The notes beneath the pieces were generated by a model that was not told the DNA's origin, searched no databases, and saw nothing but the letters and a program-made list of their open reading frames with translations. From NCBI RefSeq assembly GCF_002127325.2, contig NC_035433.2, forward strand, positions 148,988,570-149,052,569: a stretch of DNA of 64,000 nt. Reading direction: 5' to 3'. The translations under genes and the position numbers were made by a program. The DNA comes from Helianthus annuus. Its lineage: Eukaryota; Streptophyta; Magnoliopsida; Asterales; Asteraceae. This document shows, piece by piece, positions 52,359 through 63,909 of this stretch (the stretch's first letter is position 1; each line of letters begins with the position of its first letter).

Positions 52359-53477
52359 TAGGAAGCAGCAGCAACTCTACAACTAAAAATATTAGCATAA
52401 GAAGAATGGCCGGGAATATATATGCATTTTATTATATCAACAAGCTAGGTTAAACAACATAATAACTTTTAATTGATAGAAGAAACTCAGGTAGGTAGGT
52501 ATAAATTGAGTGAGGCAATAACATATATAAATTCAGCCCTAGCTAATAACATTAGAATCCTAAATTAAAAGTACGTTGATCTATATATGGTTTAATCAAT
52601 GCATATACGTAAAATGCAGAATTCAAATATAGAATAGGAGCTGGTTTTAATCATCTGATGAAATGGTAATATAGCGGAATATATATGAGGCATTGTGCTT
52701 GCTTATATGAATATTAAAGCATTACCGAAGAGGGCAATGGCCGGTGGGAGACGATTGAGACTAATTAGAGATGATTGTATGGCTTTTTCATATAAATAAA
52801 CTGTTCAATCTTTCCATTTTCACCCGAGAAAGAAAGAAAGATGATATGAAAAGCCTGCCGTTGGACGTTAATGGGGGGTGCTTGCTTCACAGGGTATTTA
52901 ATTGATCAAGGAAGGAAGCAGCAACTCTACAACTAAAAAAAACATAAGAAGAATGAGAATGGATCTAAATCAGCAAAGTTAAAAAACATAATTGATAGAA
53001 GAAACTCAGGTAGGTAGGTAGGTAGGTATATATTGAGGCAGGCAATAACATATTATATTATATAAATTCTGTCTGCTTCAGGTGCCCTAGCTAATAACAT
53101 TAGAATCCTTCCTTGATCTATGGTTGAACATGCATATACGTAAAATGCAGAATTCAAATAGGAATAGGCCTGATGAAATGGTAATATAACAGAATAGATA
53201 GATATGACGCGGCATTGTGCGTATATCTATGAATTAATAGTAAAGCATTACCGAAGATTCAGTCAGGGCAATGGCCGACGTGACTAATTAGAGATGATTG
53301 CATGTGTTCATATAAGATGATGATATGCATTGATTGTTCAATCGTTTCCCTTTTGGCTTGGCTGGAGAAAGAAAGATGATATGAAAAAACCCGCCCGTTA
53401 ATGGGGGTGCTTGCTTGCTGTATGTATTTCAATTGGGTCGGGTTTGAGTTATTAGCTTAGTTAGTTTGTATATATGT
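52359..53477. repeat. Imperfect tandem duplication upstream of the BOR gene
   Basis: Blocks 52359-52910 and 52913-53460 share, in the same order: AGCAGCAACTCTACAACTAAAA, AGAAACTCAGGTAGGTAGGT, AATAACATTAGAATCC, CATATACGTAAAATGCAGAA, AAAGCATTACCGAAG, and ACTAATTAGAGATGATTG. The unit is about 550 bp with small insertions and deletions. It covers the 5' leader and promoter of the BOR gene. GGTAG runs differ in number between the copies. Confidence 0.8.
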
Positions 53478-53487
53478 ATGTAACAAG

Positions 53488-55204
53488 GAGTTAATAGCCA
53501 AAATGGTCCCTGAGGTTTGCTCACTTTTGACACTTTAGTTCAAAATTCAAATTTTTTAAATCTGGGTCCCCGAGGTTTGCATTTTTTTGCCATTTTAGTC
53601 CAAAAATGAAATCTGGTCAGATTTCTAAAAAAAACCTGAAGTTTTGTCCTTTTGCACAGGGGTAAAATGGTCATTTTCATTTTATTATAACTAATTATTA
53701 ATTAAAAATAATAAACCTACCACCACCTCTCTCTCTCTCTCCCTCTACTCCTCTCTGCCGCCACCACCGCCACCTCCTCACGTCGGCGACACTAACATTC
53801 CTCCGTATCCCCCTCTCTTTCTCTCTCTCTCTTTCTCTCTAAAACACAAAACCAGAAACCATCACAAAAATCAAAATACAGACAACAACAAATCAAAACA
53901 AAAACCGATTTGTAAAAAGAAACGAGGCTCCAACAACAAATCAAAATAAAAACCGATTTGTAAAAAGAAACGAGGCTCAGATCTGTTTTACATTGGGAAC
54001 AAGGAGGAATAACCGCCATGGCTGCAAACAGAGGTTGCAAGCGCACTTGCCCTCCTCCGATTCTGCCACGCCAAGCTGCGGAAAATCTCAAATGTTGACC
54101 CAATTTTGATCATCCTGTTTGTTACAAGGATTAGGTGAAATCATCACAGCCTCGTGGTGAAGAAAAGGACTGGGTTCAAGTTTTGATCATCCTGTTTGTT
54201 ACAACCACCTTCAAACCTGCAACAAGAAACCCAGGTTGATCAGACCTACACCCAATTTCATCACCACCACCATTAATCAAAAGGACTGCAACACACCACC
54301 ATTAATCACAGCCTCGTGGTGAATAAAAGGACTGGTGAATAAAAGGACTGCACCCAATCTCTCTGTCTCCCTCCTTCACCCACCACCTCCAACAACACAC
54401 CATCACAACCACCTTCAAACCTGCAACAACCCTAATCACCAACCACCTGCAAACCGTCTTCGACTAACCCTCCCACCGCTACCGTCTCCACCGGAACCCT
54501 AACCCCAAACCTGCAACAACCCAAATCAGCAACCAACACGATTCAACTCACCACCCCTACTGAAAACCCTAATCCCAAAAACCTGCAAACCACCACTATT
54601 AAACCCACCACCCCATCCACCATCACCACCCTCACCGAAACCCTAATCCCAAACAACCTGCAAACAACCCTAATCACCAACCACCTGCAAACAACCTAGA
54701 TCCATCCGGAAGAGAGAGAGGGAGAAGAGAGAGAGAGAGACAGAGGTGGTTTTGTTGTTGTTGTTGTTCGTCGATTTACACCTGTAAACGCTGCTACTGC
54801 CGTTAGCTCGATGAGTAGCAGCTAATAAAGGATTTACACAGAGGTTAGTGTCGCCGGCGTGAGGAGGTGGCGGTGGTGGCGGCAGAGAGGAGTAGAGGGA
54901 GAGAGAGAGAGGTGGTGGTGGTGCTTGTGAAGAGAGGGAGAGGATGTGTGTGTTTATATCTGCAGTGAGAGAAGGTTTATTATTTTTAATTAATAATTAG
55001 TTATAATAAAATGAAAATGACCATTTTACCCTGTGCAAAAGGACAAAACGTGAGGTTATTTTTGAGAAATCTGACCAGATTTCATTTTTGGACTAAAATG
55101 GCAAAAAAAATGCAAACCTCAGGGACCCAGATTTAAAAAATTCGGATTTTGGACTAAAGTGGTAAAAGTGAGCAAACCTCAGGGACCATTTTGGCTATTA
55201 ACTC
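53488..55204. mobile_element. Long-TIR Mutator-like element, 1.7 kb
   Basis: Inverted repeats of roughly 300-360 bp (about 53488-53793 and 54846-55204) start GAGTTAATAGCCAAAATGG. The exact direct repeat ATGTAACAAG (10 bp; 9 bp is usual for the group) lies at 53478-53487 and 55205-55214. The middle is C-rich and polyA/CACC-rich with near-duplicate segments (for example AACAAATCAAAA..CGATTTGTAAAAAG twice, about 53885-53960). No frame over about 100 codons and no transposase is present. The TIR shares words with the outer MULE TIR. Confidence 0.85.
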
Positions 55205-55214
55205 ATGTAACAAG

Positions 55215-55456
55215 CAATGTTTCAATAACCAGATTGGACGTCGAACCGGTCGTTTTACCAGTTCACTGGTCGGACTGGCTTTAAAAACCGGAGAGCTATA
55301 ATATAATTTCATTTCCAACATTTGTTAGAGTCGACCACATTTTTTTTACCAACAATCAAAATTTCTAAAAATATATAAATATGTAGATAAATCAGTGAAG
55401 AGTTACAAATGTAAAAATAATGTGGTTTGGTATTATTTTCCCATCAACATACAATG

Positions 55457-55525
<69 letters not shown>

Positions 55526-56690
55526 ATAAGGATCAGTTAGAAACTAAACTTTAACCGCGAGAACCAATGTGAACACAATCAAAAATATCTAAAAAACACA
55601 CAATTTTTTTATTATTTTTTATATAAAAATCGCTATTTTTCGTTACCAATTTTTTTTCGAGTAACAATTATGGATGCACATGTGCATATGTATCATTTCT
55701 TTGACAAATTTCGTAATACATTACCAGTATTAGACAATTACACTTTCATTTACACTACCATCCTGATGAAACAATGGTTAACCGGGCAGGGTTAACTCAC
55801 TGGTCTCGTTAAGTAGGGTTAATCCCTTCTTTCCGAGGATCGGTGGCTTGACCGTCAACTGGGCTGTCTCCTGCACAAGGAAAACACACCGTGACTCGTA
55901 ACAAGGAGAAAGGGGTGGGGGGTGCTCCTTGTTACCACTTTCCGGCGTGAGAATCAGTTGTTTGCTTGAGAAGCAAAGTGTGATAGTAGTAGTAGTGAGA
56001 GAGTTGTGAAGAAGATACCTCAAACCTGGTTTGGGGTTGGTATTTATAGCCGAGGAGTGAAGGAGAAGTTGAATGGACAGACTGACGACGTGCTGCCCTT
56101 ATGCAGGTGTGCCAGGCTTGTCGGTTGCGGAGGTGAAGCCACGTCCTACTGCAGTGTCAGTCTGTCGCTTACGTATGGCCTGACAGGCGACTGTCATGGG
56201 TGCCACTTGCTCTGTGGTGTCAGTCCCACTTGCCTCGTGGTCAGGATACGGTGCCGCGCCGCATCACTGCATGCGGTAACTACTGTTGTCTCCGCGTTCT
56301 CACTCTGGCTAAGATTTGCAGGATGCGGTGCCAGGCCGTATCGCCACTTGTGGTGACTGTTGCTGTTGCCCAGATTCCTTGCATTGATAGAAGTGTTCAC
56401 AGGATGCGGTGCTAGGTCGCATCGCTATGCGTCTACTATTTTCATACACTATATGTGGTACCGTTCTCATATTCCGGGTAAGTCCTCCTCCATCATTGGG
56501 CAAATTGGATTCGACCTCTGTGTTTGCACGTGCCCGCACGGACACAAATAAGTCTTTAGCTAGTGGGGGTTTTGATAAGGGTAATGGTCACTCGCGGTCA
56601 TGCTGACGCGAGATCTGGGACCATACCTCTTCAAGTCCCCCCAGTTTAGTGTTGTTTCCGTATGCAAGTTGCATGTGGGAGGAGTACTAG
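55215..56690. other. Repeat-derived spacer
   Basis: Contains a (TA)n run (55458-55523). A moderately GC-rich stretch follows with three imperfect repeats of a unit containing AGGATGCGGTGCCAGG at about 56243, 56319 and 56401 (77-82 bp apart). The frames here overlap each other on both strands without any recognised domain. It is probably a piece of an unidentified mobile element. Confidence 0.4.
55458..55523. repeat. (TA)n microsatellite
   Basis: About 33 perfect TA units. Confidence 0.95.
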
Positions 56691-56799
56691 ACTATGGTGT
56701 CTAGAAGGTAGCTTGTAGTTTGGAGAAGATTCTAGGCCATGTAGATGGCCCCTGCTTCTAGTAAATCAACCTGGGGGTCCGGTAGAGTCATGTGACGTC

Positions 56800-57674
56800 T
56801 CTTCAATATTTGTAGATGTAAATGTCTCGCTAAGTGATATATATCTTAAATAATTCATATTAATATAGCTTTAATACTTGTAGATGTATATCTCGCTAAG
56901 TGATAGATAATTTATAATTCATGTAATTGTAGACAAGTAAGATGATTATTAGTTTAGTTATCTTAATAAATTCTAGGCAAGATATACATGGAACAAGAAT
57001 TACTTATTTTGTTAGTGGAACATACACAAATAATCATGTAACATGTCATTTTTTATAAAATAAAATAACTATAACAATGTTATATGGAGGCATCTACTAT
57101 TTAGTTTCCCGTCTTCGTTTTATACTTATCTTATATAAACTAATATGAAATCTTATCCTACTTTGAATTCGACGTGTAATAAACGAGATTTCTAAAGATA
57201 TAATATTTTATTATTTGGTATATAAAATTAGATTTATTCAAGCCGTGTAATACACATGATTTTCTTATGGATATAAAATTTTAACTATTTACTATAAAAA
57301 TTACATTCATTCAACCCGTGTAATGCACAGAGTTTTAAAAGATATAACTTTTTTTTTTTTTTTTATAATTTGGTATATGAAATTCGAGTTAGTTAAGTAT
57401 TCAACCCGTACAATACATGGTTTTTTTATTACCGATAAAAAAACATGTTTTCTTGAAGATATAACTTTTATATTTAGTGTACAAAATTACACTTATCTAA
57501 TCCGTGTAATACATAAGGTTCTTAAAGATGTAATGTTTTTATTACTTAATATATAAAATTGTTTTTATTCAACACATGTAATAAATGAGGTTTTAAAGAT
57601 ATATTATTTTATTATTTAGTATAAAAAATTACATTTATTTAACCCGCGAATTACACGGGGTTCTAACAACCTAG
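56800..57674. mobile_element. AT-rich decayed tandem array with Helitron-like 3' end
   Basis: A motif of the type CAACCCGTGTAATACACGG recurs at about 57165, 57240, 57314, 57402, 57499, 57571 and 57641, separated by 70-97 bp of AT-rich DNA. The last copy (CCCGCGAATTACACGGG, about 57643-57659) can form a hairpin. It is followed after 11 bases by CTAG and then T, the layout of plant Helitron 3' termini (hairpin plus CTRR inserted before T). The 5' end was not found, so the start given is arbitrary. Confidence 0.45.
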
Positions 57675-57681
57675 TATATGG

Positions 57682-58047
57682 GAGTAAATTGCCATTTTAG
57701 TCCCTGTGGTTTCGATCATTTGCCAGTTTAGTCCAAATGTTTCATTTTTAACATCTGGATCCAAAAAGGTTTCATCGTTGCCATTTTGGTCCAACTGACT
57801 TAACTCCATCCATATCTGTTAAAGCTGCCAAGGGCATTTTTGGCAATTAAGAAAAAAAGGGTTAATAAAAAGAAAAATGAAATGACAAAAATGCCCTTGG
57901 CAGACTTAACAGATATGGATGGAGTTAAGTCAGTTGGACCAAAATGGCAACGATGAAACCTTTTTGGATCCAGATGTTAAAAATGAAACCTTTGGTCTAA
58001 ACTGCCAAATTGACCCAAACCACAGGGACTAAAATGACAATTTACTC
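57682..58047. mobile_element. 366-bp foldback MITE (Mutator-like)
   Basis: Almost the whole element is an inverted repeat (arms about 170 bp) starting GAGTAAATTGCCATTTTAG. The exact 9-bp duplication AGTATATGG is at 57673-57681 and 58048-58056. The duplication includes the CTAG-T junction of the preceding Helitron-like end, so it inserted later. The TIR words (GTCCCTGTGGTTT) relate it to the other MULE ends in the window. Confidence 0.9.
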
Positions 58048-58200
58048 AGTATATGGTAAAAATAAAATAACCCTAAACTAAGCAGCCGTCCTCCTCCTCT
58101 TGTCTATTATCTCCCCTGTTCTCCTCCATCTTCTAAACCTAAAAAAACAAACAGCCGACAGATCTTCACGATTCAGCAGGTAAGGTTCAATCAGCAGCAG

Positions 58201-58659
58201 GTAAGCTTCAATTAGCCACCATTTCTTCTCTATTACATTTGAATTGTTTTTTCTTATGGTCCACCCGGATCGTGTTCGTACCGCGAATTGGATCGGACGA
58301 ACCAAAACGAAAATCACCGTGACTATGGTTTAGCATGATGTATAACACTATTCAGCCTCCCACACAAGCCACCGTTTCCTAGATTTAGCACTTTTACCAT
58401 CTAATATGTGTTAAAAGATATCTAAAGTTAGGATTTTTTTTTTTTTTCAAAAATCATGTTAACCTACTGTAAAAATAGAGTAGTACATTTTTGGGTCGAG
58501 TTTGCTATTTTTACCATGATAAGAACAATTGCTTGCACTAAATGCATTCATAAGGTCCGATCATCAACAGACTGACTGACTCTATTTATACCATTTGCTT
58601 AAATATCAATACTTTCATCTCTTTAAGAATCTTACCAGTTTTGTTCATGTTCTCTGCAG
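58201..58659 (+). other. Intron in the 5' UTR of RPB8
   Basis: A donor CAGCAG|GTAAGC at 58201 (or CAG|GTAAGG at 58181) pairs with an acceptor TCTCTGCAG ending at 58659, five bases before the ATG. The upstream leader (about 58085-58200) is CT-rich. Confidence 0.6.
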
Positions 58660-58664
58660 CAAGG

Positions 58665-59990
58665 ATGGTGAATCCCCACTTTGATGATACCATTAAAGTC
58701 ATCGGGGTGGATGCTGACGGTAAAAAGTATGACAAAGGTAAAAAAATATTGCTCAATGTTTACTAGATTCTTTATTTTACTTTCTTTTATTGTAAACGAC
58801 AATGGTATGCGTTCAGTTTCGCGTGTTCAAGCAAAAGGGGAGGAATCGGGTATGCACATTGTGCTGGATGTGAACTCACAGTTGTATCCTATGCATGCGG
58901 GACAGAAATTTAGGATGGTTTTATCTCAAACTTTGAATGAGGATGGCTCCGCTGCTGTAGCTGCTTCTGAGGTAACTTATTATTTAATCCAACGCTTTTC
59001 ACTTAGGGGGCGTTTGGTTCCTTGAAGTTTAAGGGAACTGGAATCTAAATTCTATTTCTAATCTGACTAGAGAAAAATGAGAATATCTTATATTTTAGTG
59101 TTTAAAAGTTAACAAGTTAAACTAGTTTTTATAAATTTTTTTTTAGTTTTTTATTAGAGTAAAGTACACGGATGGTCCTTGTGGTTTACCAAAATTTTGG
59201 ATTTGGTCCCTAGCTTTTCAAAAGTACACGGATGGTCCTGTGCTTTGCACTTTGTAACACATTTAGTCCTCTGCCAACAAATCTAAAGGTTCTAGCATGT
59301 CTAAGGGACTAAATGCATTACAAAGTCCAAACCACAGGGACCATCCATGTACTTTTGGGGAAAAGCTGGGAACTAAACGCGTTACAAAGTGCAAACTACA
59401 GGGGCCATTTGTGTACTTTTGAAAAGCTAGGGACGAAATCTAAAATTTTGGTAAACCACAGGGACCGGGACCATCCGTGTACTTTACTCCTTTTGTTATT
59501 AACGAACACCTTGCATAAGTGATGCCGCTTCGTGCATCACACATCGGGCTTTTGAGATCAAAATGCATCGGATCGCCACACGCTTTTTAAAACCAAGCCC
59601 CACAGGCTTTAGTAGCAATAAACATTAGTAAACTTGGTGTGCTCTAATCTAAATACAGGGAAGCAAGAAATCACTTGCGGATAGATTCGAGTACGTTATG
59701 CACGGGCTATTATACAAGATCTCAGATGATAAGAACCAAAGTGGTGATGTTGAAGTGTATGTATCTCATCACCTCCGTTTACTTTCATTTATCTGAGAGC
59801 ATGAATCGGTTATCATATTTTGTTTTAAGATTAACGTTTGCGAGTCGGCTATACTGATCTAGGAGTGTTTGGATACAGGGCTGTATACATATCATTTGGA
59901 GGACTTCAACTGCTGATGAAGGGTGCTCCTGCGAAGATGGGTAAGTTTAAGGTGGATCAAAGGTTGTTTCTTCTTCTGCTTAAGGAATAA
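58665..59990 (+). CDS. RPB8: RNA polymerase subunit RPB8, four coding exons
   Basis: The small subunit shared by nuclear RNA polymerases, with an OB-fold. Exons: 58665-58737, 58817-58971, 59659-59756, 59879-59990 (stop TAA). All junctions are GT-AG and phases match. The product is 145 aa, the usual length for plant RPB8. Visible family segments: MVNPHFDDTIKVIGVDADGK, VSRVQAKGEES, LDVNSQLYPMHAGQKF, LADRFEYVMHGLLYKI, and the C-terminal VYISFGGLQLLMKG and VDQRLFLLLLKE. Intron 2 (58972-59658) holds a MULE-type MITE at 59157-59489. No damage to the coding exons is seen. Confidence 0.95.
59157..59489. mobile_element. MULE-type MITE in RPB8 intron 2
   Basis: The inverted ends GAGTAAAGTACACGGATGG and CCATCCGTGTACTTTACTC enclose repeated inverted segments (GTCCCTAGCTTTTC, ACTTTGTAACAC). 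The flanking 9-bp sequences (TTTTTATTA and CTTTTGTTA) match except at two bases, fitting an eroded target duplication. Confidence 0.75.
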
Positions 59991-61016
59991 ATGTCGAACT
60001 CTCTTCAGTTGCTCGTGTGTTCTTGGATGGAATGTTTTACCATGGTACTTTGACCAGTTGGTTTTTAGTTAATTAACTTTATTTTATTGTTGGCTCTTCG
60101 TGTCACCTTAAGTTTGTGACGGTTGTTGGGCTCGTGTATTTTGTGCTTTTGTAGATGTGGCAATGTTGACCTTTTTGTGTAAACGTATCAAAGGGGATAC
60201 GGGTCAAACCGGTTTTTCCTCAGCAGTTTGGTCAAGGTCGATTCATTTGACTTTAGGTCGAGAAAAGAGGCTACTTTTTAGCATTCGACTTGCATGCATT
60301 GCCGTTAAACTGCTGACCATCTTCTTCACCATCAGTGAGGTTGGTATTAGTAATGAATTTTAAAACAAATTGTACCCGTTTTGGAGACAATTGACCTCAA
60401 AAGTCAAAGGTTGTCAAAACTCAAAACCTCAAACATGAAATTTAAGTATTTGCAAAGGTGTAATTACCATGTATAAGTCAGAATAGAAAGTCAACTGTGG
60501 GGGCTTCTGTACTAGAATACATTCAAAATACTAATGACATGATGGACTAGGGGTGGTTAAAAAAACGATCAACCTAAGTAAGCGAAGGGGGAAAATCTAA
60601 ACAAACTAATGATTAACGATCTGGCCTTGGTTTTTAATAAACCAAAATTTTCAGTTCGGTTTATACCTTGTTTTAAAACTGAACTGCACCAAATCGAAAT
60701 GCGCCACACATGGGAACCGTCTTTGTTTGAATGTTTGTTATCGGATTTATGGTCTAAGTTTATTATTTTCGTCTAAGAGTTTCATTCTTGAATATTAATA
60801 AGTGGAAAACAATTAGTTTGGGCTAAAAGTTTCATTCTTAAATATTCTTTATTTTGGTAGAACTCAAAACATTTGAAGTAAAACATAACCTGACTTGTGT
60901 GATTACATATGTAGTTAATTTGTGGATATTATTTGGTTAAGAGGGGAAGTAAAGCCTACATATAATTAAACACTCAATCCTAGAACTATAATTCTTCCTG
61001 ATTGTGAAACTTCATT
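59991..61016. other. Downstream of RPB8, nothing recognised
   Basis: The 3' untranslated region of RPB8 and AT-rich spacer. The frame at 60157-60363 shows no domain. Confidence 0.5.
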
Positions 61017-61019
61017 TAA

Positions 61020-61222
61020 GGGGGGTGTTTGGTGTTGCGTTTTCAAAATAGATTTTGCGTTTTTAAAACTGCGTTTTGAAAAAGCATGTAGGTACATGCT
61101 TCTCCAAAACTGCGTTTTGGAGGCAGATAATCACTTTTTCATCCAAACATTTTTTAGATTATTTATGTTTTACAAACGCAATAATCAAATAATCACTTCA
61201 AAACGTAATCCCAAACACCCTC
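61020..61222. mobile_element. Tourist-like MITE
   Basis: The ends GGGGGGTGTTTGG and CCCAAACACCCTC are inverted repeats flanked by TAA (61017-61019 and 61223-61225). The interior repeats TGCGTTTT words and is non-coding. Confidence 0.65.
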
Positions 61223-61225
61223 TAA

Positions 61226-62364
61226 ATCGTTTGGTTCTTCAAGTCTCAAGAATAATCTCTAAAACTAGTAATTTTACATGTCACGTGTTGCGTCGGTGTC
61301 GAAAAGTTAAGTAATTTGAATTTATATTGTCTAATGAAAACATATTATATTTGACCCGACTCGTTTCTGAACAAAATTTAAAACTAAACATAAGTGAAAA
61401 TGTACATAAAATAAGCATGGAAACGTATCATATTTGATCTGACTCATTTTCCGAAAAAACCATCTCGAAACGTAAACTAACTTGAATTTATATCGACGCG
61501 TACGTAAAAATAAGCATGTAAAGAATAGTATTACTTTAAGTTAAAGAATGGTAAACTTTAGAAACTCGAGGGGGTCAATATGACATTTCACAAAGTTCTA
61601 AAAAAGTTGAAGGATGTAAGTGTCAATGTTTGAAAGCTAAGGAGGTGAGATAAACAAAAAAGGCAAAAAAAAAAAAAAAAAAAATAACTAAAGACAAAAT
61701 AGTTACTATTGAAGCTAACCATTAAAGAATTTTATATATAATTTATTATTTTTCTTATCGACTTTCCATTGATTTCTTCCACATGTTTCCATTTTTCGTT
61801 TTTCAAGTTTTATGTGATTCTTGATTTTGTTTTAGCAATAGATTGTGATTCTTGACTTTGTATTTTTCTTCTCTAGCTATAAAAGCTATTCAAGTTTTAA
61901 GGCTGGTGGGTATGGTGACGGAGGGAAGCTGGCGACGGGATGAAGACGGAGGGGGCGGCGTGGGAGGATTGGCGTCGCCGGGGGGAGGCCCACCTGTTTG
62001 GTCCGTCGCAAACGGCACAACTCGGACGGGGAGGACGGGACGGAGGGGGACGGAGGGGGGGTGGCGTGGGAGGACGGTGGTGACGTGGCGGCGCCGGGGT
62101 GGAGACGGGAACCATACCTAGCAGCCTAATATTGACTGCTTATTTTAATCTTTTTTATTATTGTGTAAATTGAATAAACTTGGTTAAAGTTGAAAAGAAA
62201 ATTAATATTTCTTTTAAAATAATTAAATGGAACAATATTAAAACTTGATTGGTTTTTGCGGTCAGAAAAAAGTAAGTTTGACCGAATTTAAGGAAACACT
62301 TGCAAAACTTGGTTAGTCTCAGAGGAAATATTACGAAAATTAAAACCGTTATCATCATCATCTT
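61226..62364. other. Spacer with a GC-rich block
   Basis: Mostly AT-rich. A poly-A run lies near 61663-61683, and a sharp GC-rich, GGGACGGAGG-type block at 61915-62110 that is open on both strands but looks like low-complexity DNA, not a gene. Confidence 0.45.
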
Positions 62365-63865
62365 CTACCTTGCATCAAGTTTCATATGACAATTAGTGTT
62401 ATTGAGGCTTGATATGCATCCAAGCTTCCTCTTCATTTCCCCCCAAAAATGTACATTTAATTTATCTTTCGTTAAATAATTTTTTTGAATTTTTTTTCTC
62501 ATCACAACACATTCTTTCTCCAACTCCACTACTTTCCTATTCATTTTCTCCAATTCATTCCCACTTCACTTTCAAACCTTCCTCATCATCCTCCGTTGAC
62601 TTTGACTTACCTGACCCGTCCACCACCACCTCTTTCGCGACGGTTTCCCGCAGATGCAACTGCCGCGCAAACAACATTTGAACGGCCAGACGCCTCGGGT
62701 GACATCTTGTTGCAATCCAAAACCGCGCAGATTTCTTCACGTTCGGATTCCGTCAAGTGTTTGTGCTTGTTTAGGTAGACGTCTATCGCTTCATACACCC
62801 CATCCAACGTTCTTCGTGCTCCTGCAGATGCAGCAACCGACATTTCAGCAAGCGATCGTTGTCGTTCGCCACCTCATGTAACAAATCCTCAACAAGCGCA
62901 GCCACAATGTCTAGCCCGGTTTGATCATGACCGTTGTAAAAATGCTTCAAAATTCTTCTAACACACTCGGTGTCATACGTTAACATATCCTTGAGTTGGT
63001 ATTAACAAGTCACTAACCGTTGCCGAATCTAACTGTCTCCCCCCGATTCTCGCTTCAAACCCTTCTCTACAACTAACATTAGCTTCTAAAACCGTTGCGT
63101 ATCGAAGCATTTTCTATAGTAGTGCACAAGGAAGGATCCCTCGGTCATTGGGTAAAAGTCTTTCGATTTCTTCGATTGCAAGTCGTTTTGAGTTTGAAGA
63201 ACTGGTTTCTTGTGGCTCAAGGAACACCCATCTTTTAGCATATTGATAAAGATTCGATGCAATGTAGTTCGAACCCAAGTTACATTTAATCATTTTATGA
63301 ATGATCGGTTTGTAAAACTGAAGATCAGGTGTGGTCAAACTCAAATCCTTTGACTTCCATTCAAGAACAAAGAGTTGACTTTTCGCATTCGGCTTGTGAA
63401 AATGACCATTATACCCTTGATCACCGTCATCGTCATCAACAACATGATTCTTGATTGGCTTTCCAAGAAGAAGTGGATTATCAAGAGCTTTCTTGATGAT
63501 TGAATCCACACAAGCATCAACTAAACCAAGTTTTATCGCTTGGGATTCTTGGTAGCCGTTAAGGATCTTAAAGACTCGTTCCAGCCGGTGATGACTTTGT
63601 GTTCAAAGAAATATAAAGATTGATTTAAGAGATTGTGGGGGCTGTCATACCCAAATAGCAAGCTAGACAAGCAATAGGGATGACGTTTTCGGGTGTGAAA
63701 TCGACTTTGAAACCGTAGCAGAATTTTACCATGATCTCGAATATCGGAGGGGTAGTAGGGATATCGCAAAGAAGATGATCGGGAATTTCTTTAAACAGCT
63801 TACAAAGTTTTGATGATCTTGCAGAAAGAAGGTCCTGCAGTTGAACAAGCAATACTTCAGTATAA
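62365..63865 (-). pseudogene. NPH3-type BTB/POZ protein, disrupted
   Basis: Minus-strand segments match the NPH3 family, adaptors of CUL3 ligases such as those in phototropin signalling. In order: BTB end (KFCYGFKVDFTPENVIPIAC, YLGMT), linker, NPH3 domain pieces (KRWVFLEPQ, ERLLPNDRGILPC, VSDLLIPTQ, YDTECVRRILKHF, VEDLLHEVANDN, LDGVYEAIDVYLNKHKHLTE, AVLDCNKMSPEAS), and a C-terminal coiled segment (MNRKVVELEKECVVMRKKI). They sit in at least three frames. Frame changes occur near 63640, 63560, 63005, 62845 and 62695. There is a TAG near 63116, and part of the VHAA..LP motif is missing. An acceptor-like CTGCAG precedes the first segment (about 63835). The upstream exon is not in the window or is lost. 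Not a working gene as it stands. Confidence 0.8.
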
Positions 63866-63909
63866 AACACAGTTTGACTTTATTAAAGTCAAAGGAAGTA
63901 GTTTATTGC

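Noticed and set aside
56006..56606. Cluster of overlapping ORFs on both strands
   Set aside because: They overlap each other over a 77-82 bp imperfect repeat, with no domain; repeat-derived.
61852..62121. Gly/Arg-rich ORF on plus and Pro-rich ORF on minus
   Set aside because: Both derive from a low-complexity GGGACGG block; no domain, and no splice or start context.
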